The notes under the pieces were generated by a model, which saw only the letters and a list, made by a program, of their open reading frames with translations, was not told where the DNA came from and did not search any database. Both the position numbers and the translations under genes were made by a program. This document shows, piece after piece, positions 50,459-60,722 of a stretch of DNA of 64,000 nt. Origin of the DNA: Pseudomonadota bacterium. GTDB lineage: Bacteria > Pseudomonadota > Gammaproteobacteria > Steroidobacterales > Steroidobacteraceae. The stretch is taken from contig JAFEFN010000013.1 of the NCBI GenBank assembly GCA_018240525.1, forward strand, positions 930,001 through 994,000, read 5' to 3'. Position 1 is the stretch's first letter; each line of letters starts with the position of its first letter.

Positions 50459-51391
50459 ATGAAACACCCCGACTTGCGATTCGTACCCGCCTGCGTGGCC
50501 CTGGCCGGCGCGCTGCTCGCCTGCAGCGCCGCCCCGGCCGCCACGCCGGTCGCCGCCGCGGCGGTGAAGAAGCCCGCCACCACCGCCGAGGTGCTGGCCG
50601 CCTCCAGCGCCGCCGACTGGCGCCCGCTCGATCCGAAGAACACGCTGTACATGGAGCTGCCGGCGGGCCGCGTCGTCATCGAACTCGCCCCGCAGTTCGC
50701 CCCGCGGGTGGTGGCCAACGTGCTGACGCTGGTGCACGGCAACTACTTCGACGGCATCCCCATCGAGCGCTCGCAGGACAACTACGTCGTGCAGTGGGGG
50801 GATCCTGAGGGCAAGAAGCCGATCGGGGCGGCGCTGCGCACGGTTCCGGCCGAGTTCGAGCGGCCGCTGCGCGGACTGACCATCACCAAGCTGGCCGACC
50901 CTGACAGCTACGCGCCCGTGGTCGGGTTCGTGGACGGCTTCCCGGTCGCGGCGGACCCGCAGCTCGGGCGCGCCTGGCCGGTGCACTGCTACGGCATGGT
51001 GGGTGCCGGGCGCGACAACGACGTCGACACCGGGCCGGGCACGGAGCTGTACGTCGTCATCGGCCAGGCCCCGCGCCACCTGGACCGCAACGTGACGCTG
51101 CTCGGCCGCGTCGTGCAGGGGATGGAGCTGCTGTCGGTGATGCCCCGCGGCGATGCCGGGAAGATGGGCTTCTACCAGAAGCCCGAGCAGCTGCTGCCGA
51201 TCAAGTCGATCCGCGTGGCGGCGGACGTGCCGGCTGCGCAGCGCACCGAGCTCGCGGTGCTGCGCACCGATACGCCGACGTTCCTCGCCTACGTCAACGC
51301 CCGCGCCAACCGCGTCGAGGAGTGGTTCAAGGTGCCGGCCGGCCACGTCGATGTGTGCAACGTGCCGGTGCCGGTGCGCGCGAGGCACTGA
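50459..51391 (+). CDS. peptidyl-prolyl cis-trans isomerase, cyclophilin type (lipoprotein)
   Basis: 310 residues. The signal [22 protein letters not shown] ends in a lipobox-like LLAC, so it is probably membrane-anchored in the periplasm. The cyclophilin domain shows [53 protein letters not shown] and later [18 protein letters not shown]. The active-site Arg/Phe/Gln pattern is partly changed, as in divergent bacterial forms. The protein is longer than simple PpiA (about 190) because of insertions. It sits 34 bases behind the Tat oxidase gene, which suggests shared expression. Confidence 0.87.
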   Translation: MKHPDLRFVPACVALAGALLACSAAPAATPVAAAAVKKPATTAEVLAASSAADWRPLDPKNTLYMELPAGRVVIELAPQFAPRVVANVLTLVHGNYFDGIPIERSQDNYVVQWGDPEGKKPIGAALRTVPAEFERPLRGLTITKLADPDSYAPVVGFVDGFPVAADPQLGRAWPVHCYGMVGAGRDNDVDTGPGTELYVVIGQAPRHLDRNVTLLGRVVQGMELLSVMPRGDAGKMGFYQKPEQLLPIKSIRVAADVPAAQRTELAVLRTDTPTFLAYVNARANRVEEWFKVPAGHVDVCNVPVPVRARH

Positions 51392-51395
51392 CCCC

Positions 51396-51926
51396 TCAGC
51401 GGCGCGGGCGCGGCTCCTTCGGCGGGTGCGGCTCGCGCAGCCGCTGGACCATCTGCTTGCGCTCCGCCGGGGTGGCGTTGCGCCAGCGCTCGCGCAGCGC
51501 CTGGCGCTGCGCCGGTGGCAGCTGCTGGAAGCGGTGGAAGTTCTGCCGGACCGTCTCGCGCTGCTCCGGCGGCAGTGCCTGGAACTGCTGCCAGCGGCTG
51601 CGCAGCTGCTGGCGCTGCTCGGGCGGCAGCGTGCGCCAGTGGGCGAAGCGCTGCTGTGCCTGCTCGCGCTGCTCCGGGGACATCCGCAGGTAGCGCTCGC
51701 TGCCGCGCGCCAGCGCCTGCTGGCGCTCCGGCGGCAGGCTGCTCCACTGGCCGCCGAACCGGGACAGGAGCTGTTGCTGCTGCGGGGACAGGCTTGACCA
51801 GTTCACCGGCGCGGCCGGTGCGGCCGGCGCCGCGGAGGCCGGGGGCGCACTCTCCTGGGCCGGCAGCGCGAGCGGTGCGCACAGCAGCACGGCGGCGGCC
51901 AGCGCGATGTGGCGCCCGCTACTCAT
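51396..51926 (-). CDS. DUF3106 protein
   Basis: 176 residues. A signal peptide (ALAAAVLLCAPLALPAQ) precedes a Gln/Arg-rich helical region. This holds repeats of the form LPPEQRQxLRxRWQxFxxLPPEQRE (about residues 45-165), the DUF3106 pattern. It ends in a basic Pro/Arg tail. It is exported and likely periplasmic; the family has no known activity, but resembles Spy/CpxP-type chaperone helices in its LPPEQR repeats. It is the last gene of the ECF sigma operon, overlapping the upstream small gene by 8 bases. Confidence 0.9.
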   Translation of the reverse strand: MSSGRHIALAAAVLLCAPLALPAQESAPPASAAPAAPAAPVNWSSLSPQQQQLLSRFGGQWSSLPPERQQALARGSERYLRMSPEQREQAQQRFAHWRTLPPEQRQQLRSRWQQFQALPPEQRETVRQNFHRFQQLPPAQRQALRERWRNATPAERKQMVQRLREPHPPKEPRPRR

Positions 51927-52203
51927 CGCTCTTCACCTTCGGGACGCCCGCCGCCGGTGGCGGCGCGGGCGTTACCGGCGGCGAGGCCGGCGCTGAGGCC
52001 GGTGGCGTGCCCGGATGCGCCGCGCCCGCCTGCGCCAGGTAATCCGGGTTCACCTCCGCCAGCCCGTCCACCCCGCCCAGAAACTCCAGGAAGCCGGCAT
52101 CCGGGTCCGGTGCCGGCCCCGGCTTGCGCGCATCGTCCGCGCACACGGCCCCGCTGGCCAGCGCCACCACCCACGCCGCCACTGCCACCGGCACGTTGGG
52201 CAT
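51919..52203 (-). CDS. small exported hypothetical protein in the ECF sigma operon
   Basis: 94 residues from ATG at 52203. The signal peptide MPNVPVAVAAWVVALASGAVCA is clear. The mature part is Pro/Ala-rich with a short conserved-looking core (DAGFLEFLGGVDGLAEVNPDYLAQA). The FLEFLGGVD stretch is common in small proteins encoded between DUF3619 and DUF3106 genes. The start overlaps the DUF3619 stop by one base (TGATG). Function unknown. Confidence 0.75.
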   Translation of the reverse strand: MPNVPVAVAAWVVALASGAVCADDARKPGPAPDPDAGFLEFLGGVDGLAEVNPDYLAQAGAAHPGTPPASAPASPPVTPAPPPAAGVPKVKSDE

Positions 52204-52604
52204 CAGCCGTCGCTCTGGCCATTGGCGTCGGCCTGGGCAACGGCCCACTCGTAGAAGGAACCGGAGCCGTCGCCTTGCTCCACCAGGTCCAGTCCCTCGC
52301 TGTCGGCAAGCAGATCCATGTCCTCCACGGTCAGGTGCTGTCCATCGACGAGGCCCATGTTACCGGCCGGCGGGTGATGCCACAGCAGCACGGCCGCGAG
52401 CACCACCACGGCGGCCCCGGCGACGGGCATCAGCCCCAGTCCGCCCAGCCAGCGCCGCTGCGGTCGCGCGGCCGCGGCAAGCGCCGCGTGACGCGCCTGG
52501 TTCAGGCGCGAGCGCGTGCGTGCATCGATGCGCTGCACGCTTTCGGCGAGCACCGCGCGGGCATTGCGCTCGAACTCGCTCAGAGGTTCATCCGCCGGGC
52601 TCAT
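52203..52604 (-). CDS. DUF3619 protein, possible anti-sigma factor
   Basis: 133 residues. The cytoplasmic N-terminal part (SEFERNARAVLAESVQRIDARTRSRLNQARHAAL) is followed by one membrane helix (VAGAAVVVLAAVLLWH, about residues 60-76) and a short acidic periplasmic tail. This one-helix layout and direct coupling to an ECF sigma gene (ATGA overlap) fit a membrane anti-sigma factor. That is inference; DUF3619 itself is not experimentally defined here. Confidence 0.82.
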   Translation of the reverse strand: MSPADEPLSEFERNARAVLAESVQRIDARTRSRLNQARHAALAAAARPQRRWLGGLGLMPVAGAAVVVLAAVLLWHHPPAGNMGLVDGQHLTVEDMDLLADSEGLDLVEQGDGSGSFYEWAVAQADANGQSDG

Positions 52605-53230
52605 GTGGAGAGCTCTCCCAGTTGCGCGCGCAGTGCCTGCACCGCGCGGAAGTAATGTGTCTTGACGCTGCCCTCCGAGCAACCCATCGCCCGCGCGGTC
52701 TCGGCGACGTCGAGTCCCTCCAGGGAACGCAGCAGGAAGGCCTGCTGCTGCCGCCGGGGCAGCGCGGCGAGGGCCTTCTCCAATGCGCCCATCGCCTCGT
52801 CGATCTCCAGGCGCCGCACTGGCTGCGGCTCGCTGCTGGGGGCCTGCTGGATCGGGTCCGGCTCGTCCTCGTCCTCCTCCCCGCCGCGCCCCGGCAGCCA
52901 GGCGATGATGCGGCCGCGCACGGTGCGCCGGCGCTGCATGTCGCGGATCCGATTCTCGAGGATGCGGTAGAAGAGGGGCTTCCACTCCTCCGCCGGCCGC
53001 GTCGCATACGCGCGCGCCAGCTGCAGCATGGCATCCTGGACCGCATCCAGGGCGTCCTCCTCGTTGCGCAGTCCCGCCTGGGCGATCCGGAATGCCTTCA
53101 GTTCGACGCTGGCCAGGAACTGGTTCAGCGCGCGGCTGCGGCTAGCGTCTGGGGAATCGGTACGGTCCACGTCGCCGTGTAGTGCGGCCGGCATGCTATA
53201 AGGCGACGCGAGGGTAGCAAACTCCGACAT
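52601..53230 (-). CDS. ECF-type RNA polymerase sigma factor
   Basis: 209 residues from ATG at 53230; ATG at 53194 is an alternative. Region 2 includes GLRNEEDALDAVQDAMLQLARAYATRPAEEWKPLFYRILENRIRDMQRRR. An acidic linker follows (GEEDEDEPDP), then region 4 with ALPRRQQQAFLLRSLEGLDVAETARAMGCSEGSVKTHYFRAVQALRAQL. It steers RNA polymerase to a small regulon, probably including its own operon. A TTATAC box about 5-10 bases upstream of 53230 would make this message leaderless. It is divergent from priA. Confidence 0.92.
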   Translation of the reverse strand: MSEFATLASPYSMPAALHGDVDRTDSPDASRSRALNQFLASVELKAFRIAQAGLRNEEDALDAVQDAMLQLARAYATRPAEEWKPLFYRILENRIRDMQRRRTVRGRIIAWLPGRGGEEDEDEPDPIQQAPSSEPQPVRRLEIDEAMGALEKALAALPRRQQQAFLLRSLEGLDVAETARAMGCSEGSVKTHYFRAVQALRAQLGELST

Positions 53231-53304
53231 GGCCCGTATAACGCGCGGCGGCCCGTCGCGGTTGACCCACTCTCGCCCTCGCAAACCCTTGATTTAACTT
53301 AGAC

Positions 53305-55506
<2,202 letters not shown>

Positions 55507-55575
55507 CCATGGCCAATCCGCGCGCCGCTTTGGGGTAAACTCGCGCGCTGCCGGCCACGCGGAAACCCCCCTCCT

Positions 55576-57333
55576 TTGAAGCCAGAAATCGAGCGGCTGC
55601 TCAACGCCGCGCTCGCCCGACTGACCGGCCCGGTGCTCGCCGAGGCCCCCGCCCCGGCCAGCGTGGTCATCGAGCGCACCCGCGATCCGCAGCACGGTGA
55701 ATTTGCCACCAACATCGCCCTGCGCCTGGCCAAGGCCGCCCGCAAGAACCCGCGCGAGCTCGCCGCCGCCATCGTCGCCGCGCTGCCGGCGAGCGAACTG
55801 ATCGCGCGCACCGAGGTCGCCGGCGCCGGCTTCATCAACTTCCACCTCGCCCCCGGGGCCTATGCCGCCGAACTCGCCCGCATCCACGCCCAGGGGGAGG
55901 CCTATGGCCACAGCACCCGCGGCGGCGGCGAGCGCGTGCTGGTGGAGTTCGTCTCGGCCAACCCGACCGGGCCCCTGCACGTCGGCCACGGCCGCCAGGC
56001 GGCCTTCGGGGCGACGCTGGCGAACCTGCTGCGCGCGACGGGCCACGACGTGGCGCGCGAGTACTACATCAACGATGCCGGCCGGCAGATGGACATCCTC
56101 GCGGTGAGCGTGTGGGTGCGCTACCTCGAGGCCGGCGGCGAGGTGCTGGCGTTTCCGGAGAACGGCTACCGCGCCGCCTACGTCCTGCCGCTGGCGCAGG
56201 CCCTGCGCGAGCGGGTCGGCGCGCGGCTGCAGCACGGCGCCTCGGCCGTGCTCGCCGGGCTGCCCGCCGATGCCCCGGCCGGGGACAAGGAAGCCTACAT
56301 CGACGCGCTGATCGAGCGCTGCCGCGCCCTCATCGGCGCGGCCGGATTCCGCGAGGTGCTGGACCTGTCGCTGGCGCTGATGCTCGCCGACATCCGCGGC
56401 GACCTGGCCGAGTTCGGCGTGGTCTTCGAGCAGTGGACCTCGGAGCGCGAGTTCGCCGAGAGCGGCGCGATCGACCATGCGCTGGAGGTACTGCGCCGGC
56501 AGGGGCGGCTGCTCGAGAAGGACGGCGCCACCTGGTTCCGGGCCACCGAGTTCGGCGACGAGAAGGACCGGGTGGTGGTGCGCGAGAACGGCGTCAAGAC
56601 CTACTTCGCCTCCGACATCGCCTACCACCTGAGCAAGTACGAGCGCGGCTTCACGCGCCTGCTCGACGTGCTGGGCGCCGACCACCACGGCTACGTGGCG
56701 CGGGTACGCGCGGGCCTGATCGCCATGGGCTGCCCGGCCGACTGCCTCGAGGCGACGCTGATCCAGTTCGTCAGCCTGTTCCGCGGCACCGAGAAGATCC
56801 CGATGGGCAAGCGCGAGGGGCAGTTCGTCACCCTGCGGCAGCTGCGCGAGGAAGTCGGCAACGATGCCTGCCGCTTCTTCTACCTCATCCGCAGCCACGA
56901 CCAGCCGCTCGACTTCGACCTGGAGCTGGCCAAGTCGCGCACCAACGAGAACCCGGTGTACTACATCCAGTACGCGCACGCGCGCGTGGCGAGCGTCATG
57001 AAGCAGCTGAGCGCGCGCGGGCTCAGCTTCGACCGCGCGCAGGGCCTGGCGCACGCCGGCGCGCTGGCGAGCCCGCACGAGCAGGCGGTGTTCAGCGCAC
57101 TCACCCGCTACCCGGAGATCCTCGAGCAGGCCGCCATCGGCCGCGCGCCGCACGTGCTGGCGCACTACCTGCGCGAGCTCGCCAACACCCTGCACACCTA
57201 CTACAACGCGGAAGTGTTCATCGTCGAGGATGCCGCGGTGCGCAACGCGCGCCTGGCGCTGGTGCTCGGCGTGCAGCAGGTGCTGCGCAACGGACTTGCG
57301 TTGCTGGGCGTCTCCGCACCGGAGAGCATGTGA
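55576..57333 (+). CDS. argS: arginyl-tRNA synthetase
   Basis: 585 residues. The start is TTG at 55576, fixed by the usual beginning KPEIERLLNAALARL. No purine-rich ribosome site lies ahead; the upstream bases are a C/T tract (CCCCCCTCC). The HIGH motif is HVGHGRQ, in SANPTGPLHVGHGRQ. The KMSKS equivalent is GKREG. The DALR anticodon-binding end includes LANTLHTYYNAEVFI. It charges tRNA-Arg. The initiation signal is unusually weak for an essential gene. Confidence 0.96.
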   Translation: MKPEIERLLNAALARLTGPVLAEAPAPASVVIERTRDPQHGEFATNIALRLAKAARKNPRELAAAIVAALPASELIARTEVAGAGFINFHLAPGAYAAELARIHAQGEAYGHSTRGGGERVLVEFVSANPTGPLHVGHGRQAAFGATLANLLRATGHDVAREYYINDAGRQMDILAVSVWVRYLEAGGEVLAFPENGYRAAYVLPLAQALRERVGARLQHGASAVLAGLPADAPAGDKEAYIDALIERCRALIGAAGFREVLDLSLALMLADIRGDLAEFGVVFEQWTSEREFAESGAIDHALEVLRRQGRLLEKDGATWFRATEFGDEKDRVVVRENGVKTYFASDIAYHLSKYERGFTRLLDVLGADHHGYVARVRAGLIAMGCPADCLEATLIQFVSLFRGTEKIPMGKREGQFVTLRQLREEVGNDACRFFYLIRSHDQPLDFDLELAKSRTNENPVYYIQYAHARVASVMKQLSARGLSFDRAQGLAHAGALASPHEQAVFSALTRYPEILEQAAIGRAPHVLAHYLRELANTLHTYYNAEVFIVEDAAVRNARLALVLGVQQVLRNGLALLGVSAPESM

Positions 57334-57378
57334 GGGGCGCGCGCATCCTCCGCCACCGGGAGCACCGCCGTTAGCGCC

Positions 57379-57693
57379 GTGAGCCGCGACTACAAGGTCA
57401 GGCGCGCGGCGCCGCTGCAGATGCGCCGCCTGCGCGACTTCGGCGCCGGCGCGGCCGCAGGCACCGTGCTGACGGCGCTCGTCTTCGTCGCCCTGCACGG
57501 GGCCGCCCGGCGCGACGCCGCCGCCGGCCCCGCGCCGCCACCGCTGCCCCCGCCCGCCACCGCGCCGGCGGCGGGTTCCGTGCGATCGCCGTCCACGGAC
57601 AACACCTTCTACAAGGACCTGGTTCACCCCGAGGCCGAGCAGGCGCGGCGCGAGCGGGAGCTGCAGCGCAATGCCGCCGCGGCTGCCCGGTGA
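57379..57693 (+). CDS. small membrane protein sharing the N-terminus of the SPOR gene
   Basis: 104 residues from GTG at 57379. It begins MSRDYKVRRAAPLQMRRLRDFGAGAAAGTVLTALVFVALHG, a short cytoplasmic arm and one membrane helix (about 22-40). A Pro-rich linker and NTFYKDLVHPEAEQARRERELQRN follow. The next gene has the same layout (SRDYK, basic arm, DF/EFG, helix, then DFYQML) but adds a SPOR domain. This gene looks like a duplicate of its first part, or an FtsN-like helper without peptidoglycan binding. Confidence 0.65.
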   Translation: MSRDYKVRRAAPLQMRRLRDFGAGAAAGTVLTALVFVALHGAARRDAAAGPAPPPLPPPATAPAAGSVRSPSTDNTFYKDLVHPEAEQARRERELQRNAAAAAR

Positions 57694-57715
57694 GCGACCG
57701 CACCCCTCCCACCGC

Positions 57716-58297
57716 ATGCCGAAGCTGACCAGCCGCGACTACAAGACCAGCCAGCGCAGCTCGCTGGAGGTGGGCCGCTACAAGGAGTTCGGCTGGGGCG
57801 TCGCCGTGGGCGCCTTCGCCGCGAGCGTCGCGTTCATGTACTTCAACGCCCGCGCCCACAAGCTGGCAGAGCTGGCCGACGCACCGCACCCCGACCCGCA
57901 CCACGTGGCGCGCTCCGCCCCCGACAGCGGCGAGGCCGGCGCGGCCAAGCCGTCCGAGAAGTACGACTTCTACCAGATGCTGCCGAACTTCGAGGTGGTG
58001 GTCCCGGAGAAGGAGAAGGACGTCAAGCGCGACTTGCCCGCCACGTCCAAGGTGGAGCGCCCCGGCGTGTACGTGCTGCAGGTCGGTTCCTACCGCGCCG
58101 AGTCCGAGGCGGACGGCATGCGCGCGCGGCTGGGCAAGCTCGGCGTGGAGGCCAAGGTGCAGCGCGTCGCGGTGGATGCCGATGTCTGGCACCGCGTGCG
58201 CATCGGCCCGATCAGCAACCTCGACGAGCTCAACCGGGTGCGCAAGCAACTGCAGGGCGCCGACGTGGACGCCATCGTCATCCGCATCGGCGACTGA
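57716..58297 (+). CDS. FtsN-like SPOR-domain membrane protein
   Basis: 193 residues from ATG at 57716. Layout: cytoplasmic SRDYKTSQRSSLEVGRYKEFG, a membrane helix (WGVAVGAFAASVAFMYFNA), the motif EKYDFYQMLPNFEVVVPEKEKD, and a C-terminal SPOR domain (about 115-193, GVYVLQVGSYRAESEADGMRARLGKLGVEAKVQ). This is the usual gene after argS in gammaproteobacteria, related to FtsN. It should bind septal peptidoglycan and support division. Confidence 0.88.
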   Translation: MPKLTSRDYKTSQRSSLEVGRYKEFGWGVAVGAFAASVAFMYFNARAHKLAELADAPHPDPHHVARSAPDSGEAGAAKPSEKYDFYQMLPNFEVVVPEKEKDVKRDLPATSKVERPGVYVLQVGSYRAESEADGMRARLGKLGVEAKVQRVAVDADVWHRVRIGPISNLDELNRVRKQLQGADVDAIVIRIGD

Positions 58298-58391
58298 CCG
58301 GCCACCCGCCGCGCCGCAGGATCGACGGGAGAGCCGGCGCCCTGCGAGAATGCGCACGGCGCCGCACGCCGGCAAGCCACCGGGAGCCGCG

Positions 58392-58952
58392 ATGAAACTC
58401 ATGCCACCGATGCTCGCCATCGCCACGGCGCTGCTGGCCGCAGCCCCGCTCGCCGCACAGGACAGCCGCCCGAGCGAGGCCTCGGTGCGCCGGGTGCTCG
58501 CCGCCTCGCATCGCGACACGGTGCTCGATGCCTACACCGCGCAGGTCGAGGACAACATGCGCAGCGCCATGCAGCACGAGCTCGCCGGCCAGCCGCTGAA
58601 CGCGCAGCAGCGCGCCATCATGGACCACATGCAGGACCAGCTGGTGGCGCTCATGCGCGAGGAGATGGACTGGAAGCGGATGGAACCGCAGGTGATCGCG
58701 CTGTACCGCAACACCTTCACCCAGCAGGAAGTGAACGCCATGCTCGCCTGGTACACCTCGGCCGCCGGCAAGGCCGTGCTCGCCAAGGAGCACCTGCTGA
58801 CGCAGCAGATGGCCGACTACGCGCAGGCGCGCGTGCAGGACCTGGTGCCCAAGCTCATGCACCTGCAGAAGGAGACGATCGTGCAGCTGCGGGCGGCCGC
58901 CTCGCCGCCGGAAGGGGCCGCCGCGCCCCCCGCGCCCCCCGGCCAGCCCTAA
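58392..58952 (+). CDS. DUF2059 exported protein
   Basis: 186 residues. A signal peptide (LAIATALLAAAPLAAQ) leads to a helical domain. It holds VLDAYTAQVEDNMRSAMQHELAG, QVIALYRNTFTQQEVNAMLAWYTSAAGKAVLAKEHLLTQQMADYAQ and a C-terminal MHLQKETIVQL, the DUF2059 pattern. Members are periplasmic and uncharacterised. The coding end is Pro/Ala-rich. It converges with the TfoX gene, the stops overlapping by four bases. Confidence 0.9.
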   Translation: MKLMPPMLAIATALLAAAPLAAQDSRPSEASVRRVLAASHRDTVLDAYTAQVEDNMRSAMQHELAGQPLNAQQRAIMDHMQDQLVALMREEMDWKRMEPQVIALYRNTFTQQEVNAMLAWYTSAAGKAVLAKEHLLTQQMADYAQARVQDLVPKLMHLQKETIVQLRAAASPPEGAAAPPAPPGQP

Positions 58953-59341
58953 CGGCGCTGCGGCGCCGGCCGCGAGCGCACCGCACGCAGCGCGCGCCGC
59001 GCCGGCTTGTGCCCGCTCGCGGTGCGGGCAGCGGCGATCGACTCGGCCGCCCATAGGGCCAGCTCGGCGCCGTCCTCGAGCACCTCGGCCGGCACCTCGT
59101 AGTAGTTCATCGAGAGCTCGGGGCGGTCGGCATACGGGCGGAAGCGCCCCATGCCGCGCGTGACGTAGCGGGCGCGGTTGGCATCGTCGACCCGCAGGTA
59201 CAGCGTGTCGGCGGCGATCAGCCCGAAGAAGCATTCGTGGCTGTACAGCCCCGCCCCGCCGAACATGCGCCGCGAGCTCACCCCCTCGACGCGGCCGAGC
59301 TGGTCGAGGACGTAGGCGAGGTAGTCCGCGCTCACGGCCAC
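58949..59341 (-). CDS. TfoX N-terminal domain protein
   Basis: 130 residues. The TfoX_N fold is recognised in YLAYVLDQLGRVEGVSSRRMFGGAGLYSHECFFGLIAADTLYLRVDDANR. Only this half is present; the C-terminal TfoX domain of Sxy is missing and the tail is basic (KPARRALRAVRSRPAPQRR). Sxy/TfoX is a competence co-activator with CRP in Haemophilus and Escherichia. Stand-alone N-terminal forms have no fixed role. It follows ntrX by 13 bases. Confidence 0.88.
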   Translation of the reverse strand: MAVSADYLAYVLDQLGRVEGVSSRRMFGGAGLYSHECFFGLIAADTLYLRVDDANRARYVTRGMGRFRPYADRPELSMNYYEVPAEVLEDGAELALWAAESIAAARTASGHKPARRALRAVRSRPAPQRR

Positions 59342-59354
59342 GACGACCTCGTCC

Positions 59355-60722
59355 TCAGTCGTCGCTGATGTTGCGGAAGTCGACCCCGAGCGAGCGCAGC
59401 TTGCGGTACAGGTGGGTGCGCTCCATGCCGACCCGCTTGGCCAGCTGTCCCACCTTGCCGCTGCACAACAGCAGCTGCTGCTGCAGGTAGGCGCGCTCGA
59501 ACTGCTCGCGCGCCTCGCGCAGCGGCAGGGCGAGCAGGTCCTGCTTCACCAGCGGCTCATCCGGCGGGGTCTGCACGGCAAGCTCGCGCTCGATCTCCTC
59601 CAGGCGGATCTCCTCCGGGCCGCCGTGGATCAGCAGGCGGTGCACCAGGTGGCGCAGCTCTCGCACGTTGTCCGGCCAGGGATAGTTGCGCAGCCGGTTC
59701 TGCGCCGCGACGCTGAAGCGGCGGAACTGCAGCCCGTCGGTGTCGACCATGCGGTCGACCTGGTGGCGCAGCAGGTCGGGCACGTCCTCGGCGTACTCGC
59801 GCAGTGGCGGCACGCGCACGATGAGCGCATTGAGGTGGGCGAGCAGGTCCTGGCGCAGCACCGTCCCGCCGGCGCGCTGCTCGACGCCGGGCTGCGCCGA
59901 GGACAGCACGCGCGCGCGCAGCGGCACCGGCTCGCTCCCGCCCAGGCGCGTGAACTGCCCGGACTCGAACACCCCGACCAGCAGGCGCTGCACTCCCGGG
60001 GGCAGGTCATCGAGCTCGTGGATGAAGAGCGTGCCGCCGGCGGCCTCCTCGAGCACGCCGGCGACTTTCGTGCCATCGGGCAGCTCGCGCCCGAACAGGC
60101 GCGCCTCGGCATCCTCCTCGCGCAGCCCGCTGGCGATGAGCGGCACGAACGGCGCGGCGGCACGCGGGCCCTGCTCGTGCAGGTAGCGCGCGAAGGCCTC
60201 GCGCCCGGAGCCGGGCTCACCGATGAGCAGCACCGGCGAGGGGTGCGCGGCGATCTGCTGCAGCTCGGTGCGCAGCTGCTGCATCAGGCGGCTCTTGCCC
60301 ACTGGCACGGTGAGCGGCGAGCCCAGCAGGCGCCCCGACTGGCGGTGGCGCCGCCCGGCATCGAGCGCGCGCTCCACGGTGCGCAGCAGCTTGGCCAGCG
60401 ACAGCGGCTTCTCGACGAAGTCGAAGGCGCCCAGGCGCGTCGCCTCCACCGCGGTTTCGACCGTGCTGTGGCCGGACATCATGACGACCGGGCAGCCGTC
60501 GCTGGCCCCGGCGGACCACTCTCGCAGGAGCGTGATGCCATCGACGTCCGGCATCCAGATGTCCAGCAGCACCAGGTCCGGCACCTGGCGCGCGCGCGAG
60601 GCGCGTGCCTGGGCGGCGTTGGCGGCCACGTCGACCTCGTAGCCCTCCTCGGACAGGATCTCCTTGAGCAGCCCGCGGATGTCTGCTTCGTCGTCGACTA
60701 CGAGAATGTGTGAACTGCTCAT
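59355..60722 (-). CDS. ntrX: NtrX-like response regulator with degenerate sigma-54 domain
   Basis: 455 residues. The receiver domain (1-120) keeps Asp54 in VLLDIWMPDVDG. The central AAA+ domain (about 135-375) is present but altered. The P-loop reads GEPGSGREA with Arg174 for Lys, and the GAFTGA loop that contacts sigma-54 is absent after RLFGRELPDG. Walker B reads TLFIHELDD with His235 for Asp. The C-terminal Fis-type helix-turn-helix (GKVGQLAKRVGMERTHLYRKLRSLGV) is intact. It can bind DNA and be phosphorylated by NtrY, but ATP-driven sigma-54 activation looks impossible. A sigma-70 repressor or activator role is inferred. Confidence 0.9.
   Translation of the reverse strand: MSSSHILVVDDEADIRGLLKEILSEEGYEVDVAANAAQARASRARQVPDLVLLDIWMPDVDGITLLREWSAGASDGCPVVMMSGHSTVETAVEATRLGAFDFVEKPLSLAKLLRTVERALDAGRRHRQSGRLLGSPLTVPVGKSRLMQQLRTELQQIAAHPSPVLLIGEPGSGREAFARYLHEQGPRAAAPFVPLIASGLREEDAEARLFGRELPDGTKVAGVLEEAAGGTLFIHELDDLPPGVQRLLVGVFESGQFTRLGGSEPVPLRARVLSSAQPGVEQRAGGTVLRQDLLAHLNALIVRVPPLREYAEDVPDLLRHQVDRMVDTDGLQFRRFSVAAQNRLRNYPWPDNVRELRHLVHRLLIHGGPEEIRLEEIERELAVQTPPDEPLVKQDLLALPLREAREQFERAYLQQQLLLCSGKVGQLAKRVGMERTHLYRKLRSLGVDFRNISDD

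Noticed and set aside
51396-51926. DUF3106 repeats as a frameshift artefact
   Set aside because: The Gln/Arg-rich repeats are the normal form of this family, and the signal peptide and operon position support a real gene.
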